A stretch of 64,000 bases of DNA from Viola odorata (taxonomy: Eukaryota > Streptophyta > Magnoliopsida > Malpighiales > Violaceae): positions 49,140,158 to 49,204,157 of the forward strand of contig OY829540.1 in NCBI GenBank assembly GCA_963691705.1, read 5' to 3'. This document shows positions 44,661 through 53,800 of the stretch, one piece after another; positions within the stretch are counted from its first letter, which is position 1, and every line of letters starts with the position of its first letter. A model generated the notes under the pieces. That model saw only the letters and a program-made list of their open reading frames with translations, made no database searches and was not told the DNA's origin. A program made the position numbers and the translations under genes.

Positions 44661-45425
44661 AAACCTTCCGAATCAAAATCATTAGCAAGCTTTTCATCTT
44701 CTTCTTCTTTTTTTAGTTTTCAACAACAATAATAAAACTAAATCAATTCCTTAATTAAACATTAATTAATTACTGTTAATCAGCCATCAACACTACAAAC
44801 CTTCCGAATCAAAATCATTAGCAAACTTTTCATCTTCTTTTTTTTTTTTAGTTTTCAACAACAATAATAAAACTAAATCAATTCCTTAATTAAACATTAA
44901 TTAATTACTATTAATCAGCCATCAACACAAGCCCAAATCAAAACAACACCCCTAAAACCCTAAAACCAGTTAACAATCAATTAGGGTTTCTACTTGAAAT
45001 TGGAGTTTAGAATTTAGAAAACTTACCAAGAGGAGTGAGAGGAGGATGCGCTGTCGTCGCAGACTGTCGTCGTCGCAGGCGTGCGAAGCAACGCGGTGAG
45101 GGAGAGAGGTTGTCCGTCGTCGGAGGCAAGTCGAAGCGGCGCGGTGAGGGAGAGAGAGAGGAGAAGGTACCGTCGAAGGAGAGATGGCCGGAGGAGGAAG
45201 GTACCGTCGTCGGAGGGTTTGGAGGGTGAGGGAGTTGGGTTTGTCGAATGGGTGAGGAGGGAGTTGCTTCGATTTTTGATTTTGGACTTCAGTGAGAGAG
45301 AAGACCGCTGCTTGCTAAGGTAAGGAGAAGGAAGCCAAAAAAAACAAAAATTTAATGCCGTGGCAAAAACCACGTCAGGTGGGCTGTTTCTGAAGGCTAT
45401 TTGGGTGAGCCAAATAGCATTTCTC
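44661..45425 (-). repeat. MULE right terminal inverted repeat
   Basis: Inverted copy of 41464-42231, including the ~115-bp internal duplication. Similarity appears high by eye, which suggests a fairly young insertion. Confidence 0.85.
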
Positions 45426-45525
45426 AAATCAGAATTATGCGGATGTTGTATTGGCTTTGCTGTTCGAATTTTATTCCATTGTCGATTCAATTTGATTCTC
45501 CTTATATTTTCCCCTGGTTATGTAG

Positions 45526-45621
45526 ATTAGGCATGGCGAAGCTGTCAGAATAATTGGACCCTCAGGCACTGGTAAATCTACGATTTTGAAGATAATATCA
45601 GGACTTCTTGCCCCAGATAAG
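45526..45621 (+). pseudogene. TGD3: Single exon of TGD3 (chloroplast lipid-import ABC ATPase)
   Basis: A 96-bp exon is framed by a splice acceptor (GGTTATGTAG|) and a donor (AG|GTAATG). It reads [20 protein letters not shown] then [12 protein letters not shown]. This is the Walker A exon of TGD3, the ATPase subunit of the TGD1-2-3 complex that imports ER-derived lipid into the plastid. The family usually has AVGVIGPSG here, so Gly to Arg is a change in this copy. The surrounding sequence is intron-like and carries a MULE 92 bp upstream of the exon. No other TGD3 exon was found. It is either a transposon-shattered copy or the visible part of a gene whose other exons lie far away. Confidence 0.75.
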
Positions 45622-46290
45622 GTAATGATTGGTTTGTATCTTTTTATAATTGTATGATATCTTGGTTCATTACAAAGGAATATGTTCTGCATCTTTTCAC
45701 CTTTGATGCTTGCAGTTTATCTTATTGATTTCATTTCAATTTATTCTTTTTATCGGAAGAGAAAGAAGATAAGAAAGAATATTATTTATTTATTTATTTT
45801 GGTGTGAAACGAGTGTTCGCTAAAAACAACATTTATTTTGTTGTCTTATTTAGAAAGAAAAAATACACTACTATTTTTTATAATTTTTTAATTGAACTAA
45901 ACTCTAATAGGAATAACACAAGAGGAAGAACATACCTCATTGTACAGAAGTTACAACTCTAAAACTATATTCGAATTGGCAAAGAAAGTAACAAGCTTTG
46001 CGCAATTTAATAAAATTTTAAATAATTAATTTCAAAATTACTAAACTTATAAGATACTTTTTACCATTTTCATCTCCTCATTTTACAATTAACTTCATTC
46101 TTTTCTAAAATAATAATACATTTTCTAGCATATATCCCAATTTTATTAAAAACTAATTTATTATCGCATGAAAAAACATATAATAAATTACTTTTAACAC
46201 ATATTTTTAATATCATTTCTATTAAAATGATGTCTTACGTATAAGAACTATTAACAAATATAATAAATTTACGTTAAAATGAGGGTGCAA
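45622..46290. other. AT-rich intron-like or intergenic sequence
   Basis: The first ~100 bases look like an intron following the TGD3 exon. The rest is very AT-rich, with a TATTTATTTATTTATTTT run near 45780. No exon or element was recognised. Confidence 0.45.
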
Positions 46291-46814
46291 AAAATGTCAC
46301 ATTTGCCACGGACATTTCCGTTACAAAAAGCACACGAAAGCTTGATTCCGTTGCAAAAGGCACCCAAAGGCTTGCAATGGAATTTTCTGTAGCAAAATGT
46401 TTCGACAGATATTTCCATTGAAAAGTGAAACACTTTGCAACGGAATTTTTCGTTTGCAAACGGCACATAAAAGATTGCGACGGAATTTTCCGTTACAAAA
46501 TGTTTCGACGGATATTTCCATTGCAAACGACACGCGAAGGCTTGTGATGGAATTGTCTGTTGCAAAACCTTTTGACGGATTGTTGAAAAGTGAAACATTT
46601 TGCAATGGAAATATCCGTTGCAAAAGACAAACAAAGGCTTGTGACGAATTTTTTATTGCAAAATTCTTTTGACGGATATTTCTGTTGCAAAGTGACGTCA
46701 CAAATTTTTTTTTCCTTCACTATCTTTTTTTAGGAAATATTGAAAAAAATACCTTTGCAACGGATTTTTTTTGTTGCAAAAAGTTCATTGTTATTTGACA
46801 AATTGTTTGTAGTG
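46290..46814. mobile_element. CACTA-type transposon end with subterminal repeats
   Basis: The stretch is packed with direct and inverted copies of a short motif (GACGGATATTTCCATTGCAAA-like, AACGGAATTTTCCGTTGCAA-like). It ends TTTGTAGTG at 46814, the complement of CACTACAAA. CACTA termini with dense subterminal repeats where the transposase binds are characteristic of En/Spm elements. The left terminus was not found, so this is a remnant or solo end. Confidence 0.65.
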
Positions 46815-46920
46815 TTTGAAAAGACATACAATACATACATTTGTTGTAAGCCTGTTCATTCATTATTACCCTTGCATTATTTTTTCAGAAAATTTTACAA
46901 TAACGTGTTTATAATAATCG

Positions 46921-47070
46921 ATGTCAGATGTCACGTCATATTTTTAAAAAATAATTGAATTTTAAGCTCATTTACTCGACCTATTAAAAGATAGAATGAG
47001 TTAATATAGGTCAGATAAATGAGTTTAAAATCTAATTTTTTTAATAAAAAATTGACGTGGTATCTGACAT
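46921..47070. mobile_element. 150-bp fold-back MITE
   Basis: The left arm ATGTCAGATGTCACGTCATA...TTTTAAGCTCATTTACTCGA and the right arm ...AATGAGTTTAAAATCTAATT...TGACGTGGTATCTGACAT are imperfect inverted complements over most of their length. The stretch can therefore fold into one hairpin. No clear target duplication was identified. Confidence 0.7.
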
Positions 47071-47143
47071 AAATTTCCACGTCAGCTAAACAATTTAAAC
47101 AATGCCACATCACTAGACTTAAAATATGATTGTGCACGACGTG

Positions 47144-47355
47144 AAGGGTTTTAGTCGTAATCACAACGGAAGACTTGTTATAGGAACCAAGTCAACAAAT
47201 ATAATGTATAAGGATTAGGATTTAAACTGTGTACCTTACACCGGAAATAGAATAGTTGGAGCACCAAACCAAAACTCAGAAATGTGAATGGATGAACCAT
47301 CCGCAAGAGGTCGAACCGAACCAACAAGTGTTGCCCATATCAACGATCACTTTCT
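47144..47355. repeat. Dispersed repeat, copy B (partner at 17600-17829)
   Basis: Shows the same block order as copy A but continues past the hAT insertion point seen in copy A. Confidence 0.75.
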
Positions 47356-47764
47356 ATTGGTATCCACACGAATGAGCTGAATACTTGACAGGAATGGTTT
47401 GCTAGAACCGATTGAAGAAGGATTTACAATCCACTAGAATGCAACTCATTGCATTTTTCTCTTGTTTTTGGTGTTCAGTTTTCTTCTCTAAGAAATCCGA
47501 AAATGCAAACACTAACACTTATAACCCTTTAGGTTTACATCCTTAACTATTTATACTAGGGTTTTAACTTTGGTTAGTTACCAAAGTACCCTAATAGATA
47601 TATGTAGGATATATGTTAGATATTATCAAATAATATCCTAGTAAAACTATACCAAGTATTTATTTAACTCCTTAAATAATACACCAAGTATTTATTTAAC
47701 TTCTTAAATAATTACTATTAATTCTTTCGATCCAATTGGTTAGTTTTCAGGTATAAGACTAACA
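47356..47764 (-). repeat. LTR-like repeat, minus orientation
   Basis: On the minus strand it begins TGTTAGTCTTATACCTG at 47764 and contains a TATA box (AGTATAAATAG near 47555) followed by a leader-like stretch. A 42-bp-type direct repeat (CAAGTATTTATTTAACT) occurs twice near 47655 and 47688. No coding part is attached. It probably forms one LTR with copy B. Confidence 0.45.
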
Positions 47765-48595
47765 CGATGTTACCTAGAATGGGTAAATTAATATGAAAAT
47801 GTGAGTGGAGGGCTCAAATCCGACCAAAAATGAAATTATATGTCAAATCAATATGAAAAATCAAGTAGAGGTGCAAAAAATATCATTATCTCATTGTTAT
47901 TTGAGTTATATTATCGTTAAATAGATCTAATGACTAACTAATTAATTATCTTACATTTACTATTGAATAGATCTAATGGTTAATTAATAATATAATATTT
48001 AAAGTGTCGTTATATCACTGTAGAAAACACCTTATTTTGTGAAAATATACTTTCTAAATACTCTCTCATTCTTCAAAAAATGTCATTTTAACTATAATTG
48101 TATATATCAAGGATGGGATAGGGAATGGTTTTTTTAGTACATTTTTTAATTTTTCAACAAAAATTTAGTCAATAAGAAGTTAACACGCTCCTTAATTTAT
48201 GTAAATGATGAAAGAGAATTTTATTAATTATGTATTAGATACATGAGAAACATAATTTTATATGGAATAGAAAGTTTTGGCTCCAATGACATTTTATACG
48301 GTCAAACCGGTTAGTTTCTTTTTTTTTACAAAGTTGTTTGTTAACTCTTGCTCTAAATTTCTTAAATTTTAAGTTTACTATTTAAGTCGGTTGTCATTTT
48401 TTTCAATAATCAAGTTTTTTTTTTTTTATAAATCAAATGAAATTTATTGATTTTAGGATCCTATTTATGTTATATTTGAGTTTAGTGTAATATTTAGTTC
48501 GACCCAAGTTCGCCCCCGTTTCAACCCCTAACCCTTGACCCTTTACCCTATCCAGGCTAATATTTCGGGCCGAGTTTGAAAACCTTGGGTATAAT
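47765..48595. other. AT-rich intergenic
   Basis: No gene or element was recognised in this strongly AT-rich stretch before the hAT terminus. Confidence 0.5.
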
Positions 48596-50238
48596 CAAGG
48601 GCGGATCCAGCCCAGGGCCAGGGTGGGTTGCCGCCTACCTTGGGCTGGATGAGAATTTTTTTTCCTATCCTAAGCCCACCTCAAATTCCTAACCCAACCC
48701 ACCCCAAATCCCTAACCCAACCCAAGAAAATTGAAAATCTTAAATCCCTAAATCTATCACTGCCCCGCACAGCCGCACAATTTCAATCGATCTCGTCTCG
48801 TCATATCGTTAGTATGCTTTCCTTGTCTATTTTTTTCAATTATTTTTGTTCTATTTATTTATTCAGTCAATTTAATTTATTTATACAAATAAATTTGTGT
48901 GTAATTTGATTAGTTTATTGGTATGTTATTTCTGGTTTTTATCTATTTTTTCCATTAATTTCGTTTTATTTATTTATTTAGTCATGTAATTTCAGTTTAT
49001 ATATAAATAATGTATGTAATTTCATTATTTTTAAGAAATATAATTCTCTTCTCATCTATAATATTGGGTGCAAATTTCGGCTAAATCTATTGCTTCCCGG
49101 TTTGTTGGTATAATAAAGATATAATAAAATTTATAGGAACTTAATTTATTTATGCCGTGGCTACTAAATTACTAATGTCCTATCACTTGAAACTTGTTTA
49201 TCAATCAATTTCATAAAAATTATTATGTTGGCCTATAATTTTTCTTTTACCGTCCAGTGTCCACTTAGTTTCATATTTTTCTTTTTTCAATTTTCCAGAT
49301 ATGTTAATTGTATAATATGCTAATTGAATTAATATGCTAATTGTATAATATTTTTATTTTTTGCAGATATGGATAAATATTTGATTAAACCATCTACTCA
49401 ATCATCATGGATATCATCAAATGTTGGTCTAAATGAAAGTGAAGAACGACTTGCGAAGAAGTCGAAGAGATTTTTAGAAGTTGATTTAAAAAATCTTCCT
49501 GCTGATCCAGGTATGCGACCACAAATTTTAGCATACCATCCTAATGATCGAGATCAAATTCGTAGAGCTTATACGTTGAAAGGTACTTGTCAACCACGAG
49601 ACATAGAGTTTCCTAAAACATTAATTGGAAGTATTCAACGACGTTTTAATCCTAAATGGTATGATGAATTTGGTAATTGGTTGGAGTATAGTTCGTCCAA
49701 AGATGCAGTTTTTTGTTTATGTTGTTATTTGATGGGTTCAGAGAATGGCGACCAAGGAGGGAGTGGTGTTTTTATTTCTACTTGTTTTAACAATTGGAAA
49801 GACATGAAAGGACGATTACAGAAACATATTGGTGGTGTTAATAGTAGTCATAATAATGCTTGGAGAAAATGTGAAGTATTGATGCATCAAAAGCAACATA
49901 TTGAAGTGGCTCTTTCTCAACAATCTAGTCAAATAAAACAAGATTATCGGATTCAGTTGACTGCAGTAGTTGATTGTATTCGGTTTCTACTTCGTCAGGG
50001 ACTAGCTTTTCGTGGTCATGATGAGTCTGAAGATTCAATTGGTAAAGGAAATTTTCTTGAGCTTTTACAGTTCCTTGCTAACCACAGTGAGCCTATTAGA
50101 AATGTTTTGAGTCAAACTCGTAGAAATCTTAAGTTGGTAGCACCGAGTATCCAAAAAGAAATTATTAGTGTTGCATCTAGTGAGACTACTAATATTATTC
50201 TTGAGGATATTGGAGATGACTTTTTTGCTATTTTAATT
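48596..50238 (+). mobile_element. hAT element, 5' part, cut by a Tat retrotransposon
   Basis: Starts CAAGGGCGGATCCAGC, similar to the hAT-like end at 17830. The eight bases before it (GGTATAAT) are the candidate target duplication. It carries a leader and then the 5' part of a transposase gene. The element is interrupted at 50239 by the LTR of the Tat element. The other half and the second terminus lie beyond the window. Confidence 0.6.
49369..50238 (+). pseudogene. hAT transposase with TTF-type zinc finger, truncated by insertion
   Basis: ATG follows a T-rich acceptor-like TTTTTTGCAG|AT. Residues about 80-170 form the TTF-type zinc finger (FNPKWYDEFGNWLEYSSSKD, AVFCLCCYLM, STCFNNWKDMKGRLQKHIG). 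Residues about 195-285 form the DUF4371-type start of the catalytic part (IRFLLRQGLAFRGHDESED, GNFLELLQFLANHSEPI, IILEDIGDDFFAIL). The family continues directly with VDES and the catalytic core, which is missing here because the LTR begins at 50239. The frame up to that point has no stop, so the element may have been intact when it was hit. The terminal IleStop comes from the LTR sequence TGATAA. Confidence 0.88.
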
Positions 50239-50810
50239 TGATAACAATTCACCTAAAAGAAAGGGTATTTTCGTCTTTCACCCGGTGAGAAGAGGCATAG
50301 CTACTATTTCGCACCACCACGGTAGGGACAAGATTGCTACCTTCCCCAAAGGCTAACGCTACAAAGACTAACAGGGCCCTACCGGCTCCTCTCACGGACC
50401 TCATGCTTGGCTCAAGGAGTTATCTCACCCCCAGAGGAAACCACGCGTCAAGATTAATGCTCCGGCCATTATCCTACCGCGGCAATATCTACCTAAACAC
50501 CTACCGCCAAGGTAGCGTATCACGATAAGGGCGAATCACAGACCCTAACGCGAGCGATAGCTCCGTACCCGTTTACTCGGGCGGGAACGCCCCATTTCTT
50601 CTATAAATACCTCCCCCACAAATGAGGCAGGTAAGCGGACTTGACTGGCCAAAACTCTGCCAATTTCAGTACACATACTGACTTAAGCATCGGAGTGTTT
50701 CCGCCGGAGACCCCCTCCGGGGCATTACAGGTACTGTGGACCGTCGCGCACACTGATCTGAGAAGAGCTGCTCCGTCATACATCCTTCGGCAGAAGACAA
50801 ATTATTATCA
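50239..50810 (+). repeat. 5' LTR of a Tat-lineage (Retand-like) Ty3/gypsy element
   Basis: 572 bp, starting TGATAACAATTCACC and ending AAATTATTATCA, with a 6-bp terminal inversion TGATAA/TTATCA. A TATA box (TATAAATA) lies at 50602-50609. The five bases to the left, TAATT (50234-50238), are the expected target duplication. The 3' LTR is not in the window. Confidence 0.82.
50602..50609 (+). promoter_or_regulatory. TATA box of the Tat-element LTR
   Basis: TATAAATA in the context TTCTATAAATACCTCCCC, about 200 bases before the LTR end. It is the likely Pol II promoter of the element. Confidence 0.7.
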
Positions 50811-50812
50811 AA

Positions 50813-50832
50813 TTGGTGCTCTCGTTGAGAGC
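50813..50832 (+). promoter_or_regulatory. Primer-binding site region of the Tat element
   Basis: TTGGTGCTCTCGTTGAGAGC begins two bases after the LTR, at the position of the tRNA primer site. Related wording (TTGGTGCTTTCATTGAGAG) is familiar from other plant Tat-type elements. The tRNA was not identified. Confidence 0.5.
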
Positions 50833-50895
50833 TTTGGTTCTATTAAGTGAGCATCCTTAATAACCAAGCTCCTCCTCCCCGAAGCTAGAAGGATT

Positions 50896-53800
50896 ATGGC
50901 CTCAGAGTCAGATCCGGCGCTGTCCCGAACTTCCAACATCCCATACAACACCCGCAGACGCTTGTTTCCCTTCGCTACCTCTGATGCCCCCACTCCAGGG
51001 CAGGACGTCACTACAGGAGAATTAGATCTTCCTCCTAGGTCAAGTTCGGAAGAAGTTACATTCCAGATTTGCTCTCCCTTCTCCCATATAGCAGGAACCA
51101 GCCATCCTACCCCCCAGGCGGGAAGATCTATGATAGGAGAAGCGGATAACCCTTTCGCGAATTCAATAGCTGCTCTCCAAGCTCAACTGGATCAGCTGAC
51201 AGAAATAGCTGCTGGATTTACTCCTCATGCCTCAAGACCTGGTGTGTCCTCCCAAGTAAATTTCACCCCGTCCATTGGCAACGAACGACCCTTATCGCCC
51301 CAACAGTCTAGGGCACTCCCGTCCTCCTTACCTTTTCCCTTGGCCCCCATAAATGTCCCACCATTCACGCGCGGACCTGCCGACTATTCTGGACAATACA
51401 GGGGAGGAATCTCTATCCCCGAAGCAGTCCGCCAGCGTGACGAGTATAGAGAGCCCTGGGATGATCGACGGGGGGATATAGTGAGAGATCCATCTCCCAG
51501 ATACAGCGAGAGATCTAGCAGCAGAAGTCGACGAGCTCGAACTCCAAGGAGCCGTAGCCGTTCTCCTAGGAGACATCAGGAATATGACCTTCAAAATCCC
51601 AGATACGACGCTGAAATTTCACATCAGCGTCCTCCTCGTAGGGTCCCCGACACTAACGTTGGTCATCCGTTCAGTTACCGTGTCAGGCACCACAGAGTCC
51701 ATCGACATGTGAAACTCCCAGCAGAATCATATGATGGCACGAAAGATCCCATTTCTCACCTCAATAAGGTGAAGGATTTCGTGCAATTCCAAACGCGCAG
51801 TGACGCAGCATTGTGTCAAATTTTCGTAATGACGCTGTCAGGAGTGGCACGTCTATGGTTCGAGGGGCTCCCCGCCGGGTCTATCGATAATTTTTCCCAG
51901 TTGGAAGAAAAATTCAAAAGTCGGTTTAGCATGGCTATTCCTATCAGAAAGTCAGCAGCTGCGTTGTTCGATATCCATCGAAAACCACAAGAATCGTTGA
52001 ACGATTTCTTAGGTCGATTTGATCTTGAAATGTCCCTAACGCCAAGGGTCACTATCGATTTTGCGATTGAGGCCCTGAAACGCAATTGTCGATACAGTAA
52101 ACTAAAAGATACACTAACGGTGGACCCCCCAACGACCCTGGATGCGTTGAGGCTGAAAGCGCATAATTATGCGAGAATGGAAGAGGAGGAAAATAGAGAT
52201 TGGATCCGAGGCATGCCGGCGGACCCATATGTGGCCCCTAACGTCTTGAACAGCAACGCCCCAGACGCTAAACCCACCGAGGATCCCGGGTAGCGGAAAG
52301 AACATAACACCAAAACCCCTGGCCGGCAGAGAGGCAACTTCTCGAAAGGAAGACCCGGAGGATTCCCCACTCGGAAGCAAACGGACCCGCCAAAGGGCCA
52401 GATATACGATCCTGACCTCCCATCTCTCATACTCCCAAGGGCGGAGATCTTAGCAATAGTCCAACAGAGAAATTTGCCTATCCGTTACCCAGCTCCCGTG
52501 AAACCAGGAGTAATCATGGGAGGAAGAGAAAATGCATACTGCAAATTCTATAAGGTCAAGGGACATTCAACAGATGTATGCAGAGAGTTAAAATCAGCTA
52601 TAGAGCGATTGGTCGAAGAGGGCTACCTTGGGGAATTTGCCACGAAGGCAAGGGAGGAAGCCAGAAACAACCCAACTGGAAATACAACTGAGCAGAGGCA
52701 AGCGCCCTCGCACGCTACAGGGGCTAACGCGGTTCCCCTCGGGCCAAATAGAGAAGCGCTCGCTATTGATAGCGACCAAATGCCCATGATAAATATCATT
52801 GCGGGGGGAGCACCCTATTGCGAGGAAATTATGCCGCAAACGCCCAACCCTGGAGAAAAGCGCAAACGGGAGAGCGCGCAAATGAAAATCGAGGCAATAA
52901 GTGCCTTAGATAGAATGATATTGTCTTTCTCAGAGGAGGACGAAAAAGGCATCGTCTTCCCGCATAATGATGCGATGGTTGTAACGCCCGTCATTGGAAG
53001 TCATGGGGTAAGAAGGACCCTTGTCGATAACGGGAGTGCAGTGAATCTATTTTCATTGGAAGCGTACAACTTGATGAAACGACCTGACGGTGAGCTATCG
53101 TCTTGCACGAGGCCAATTATTGGGATTGATGGAGTACCGATTCCGGTAGCCGGAATAACATCCCTGCCGATGTACTTCTGAGAAGACACATCCAAACGCT
53201 CCGAAGAGCTATTATTTCTGGTCGTAGACCTAACGTTACCATATAATGCCATTTTGGGGCGACCATTCCTTAATCGTTTTGGAGTGGCCATATCTCAAAA
53301 ACACCTGCGGATGAAATATCCCTCATGGGACGGCGTGGTCTCAATCAAAAGGGACCAAAAGCTGGCAGCCGAATGCTACTTACTTATGACTCAAAGGAGT
53401 TGTGACCGCTACGTTTGCGTGGCAGACGACCCTTTCGATGATAAAGAAGAAAAGCGCACTCAGCCGCTAGATCAGATGGTATCAATCCCTATCGGTAAGG
53501 ATAATGAAACGAATCTCTTAGCCAGTGAGAAACTAAGCCTTGAAGAGAACGCGCAATTAATCCGGCTGTTGAGGAAATGCAAGGGAGAGTTTGCGTGGAA
53601 ACCAGCAGACATGCCCGGAATCTCTCGAGAGGTCGCAGAACACCGGCTGAACGTTAGTCCTGACGCCAAGCCTGTTCAACAAAGGCGACGTGCTTTTTCA
53701 TCGGAAAAGATAGCAGCCATCGAAAAGGAGTTGCTAAAGCTCACAGAGGTGGGGTTCATTCGAGAAGTCCAGTACCCGACCTGGCTAGCTAATCCTGTGT

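Larger units (their letters stand above)
41464..45425. mobile_element. Mutator-like element with ~770-bp TIRs
   Basis: This is a 3,962-bp element that starts GAGAAATGCTATTTGGCTCA and ends in its complement. It is flanked by a 9-bp target duplication with one mismatch: AAATTAGAA (41455-41463) and AAATCAGAA (45426-45434). The inverted repeats are long, about 41464-42231 and 44661-45425. Each contains a Ser/Pro-rich pseudo-coding stretch and an internal tandem duplication of ~115 bp (GATGGCTGATTAACAGTAAT...GAAGGTTTGTAGTGTT). Between them lie a GRF zinc-finger ORF (+) and a FAR1-type transposase fragment (-). The size and 9-bp duplication fit the Mutator superfamily. Confidence 0.9.

Noticed and set aside
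45866..45880. CACTACTATTTTT as the left end of the CACTA element
   Set aside because: It shares only the CACTAC core with the right end, and the flanking 3-bp sequences (ATA versus TTT) do not match.
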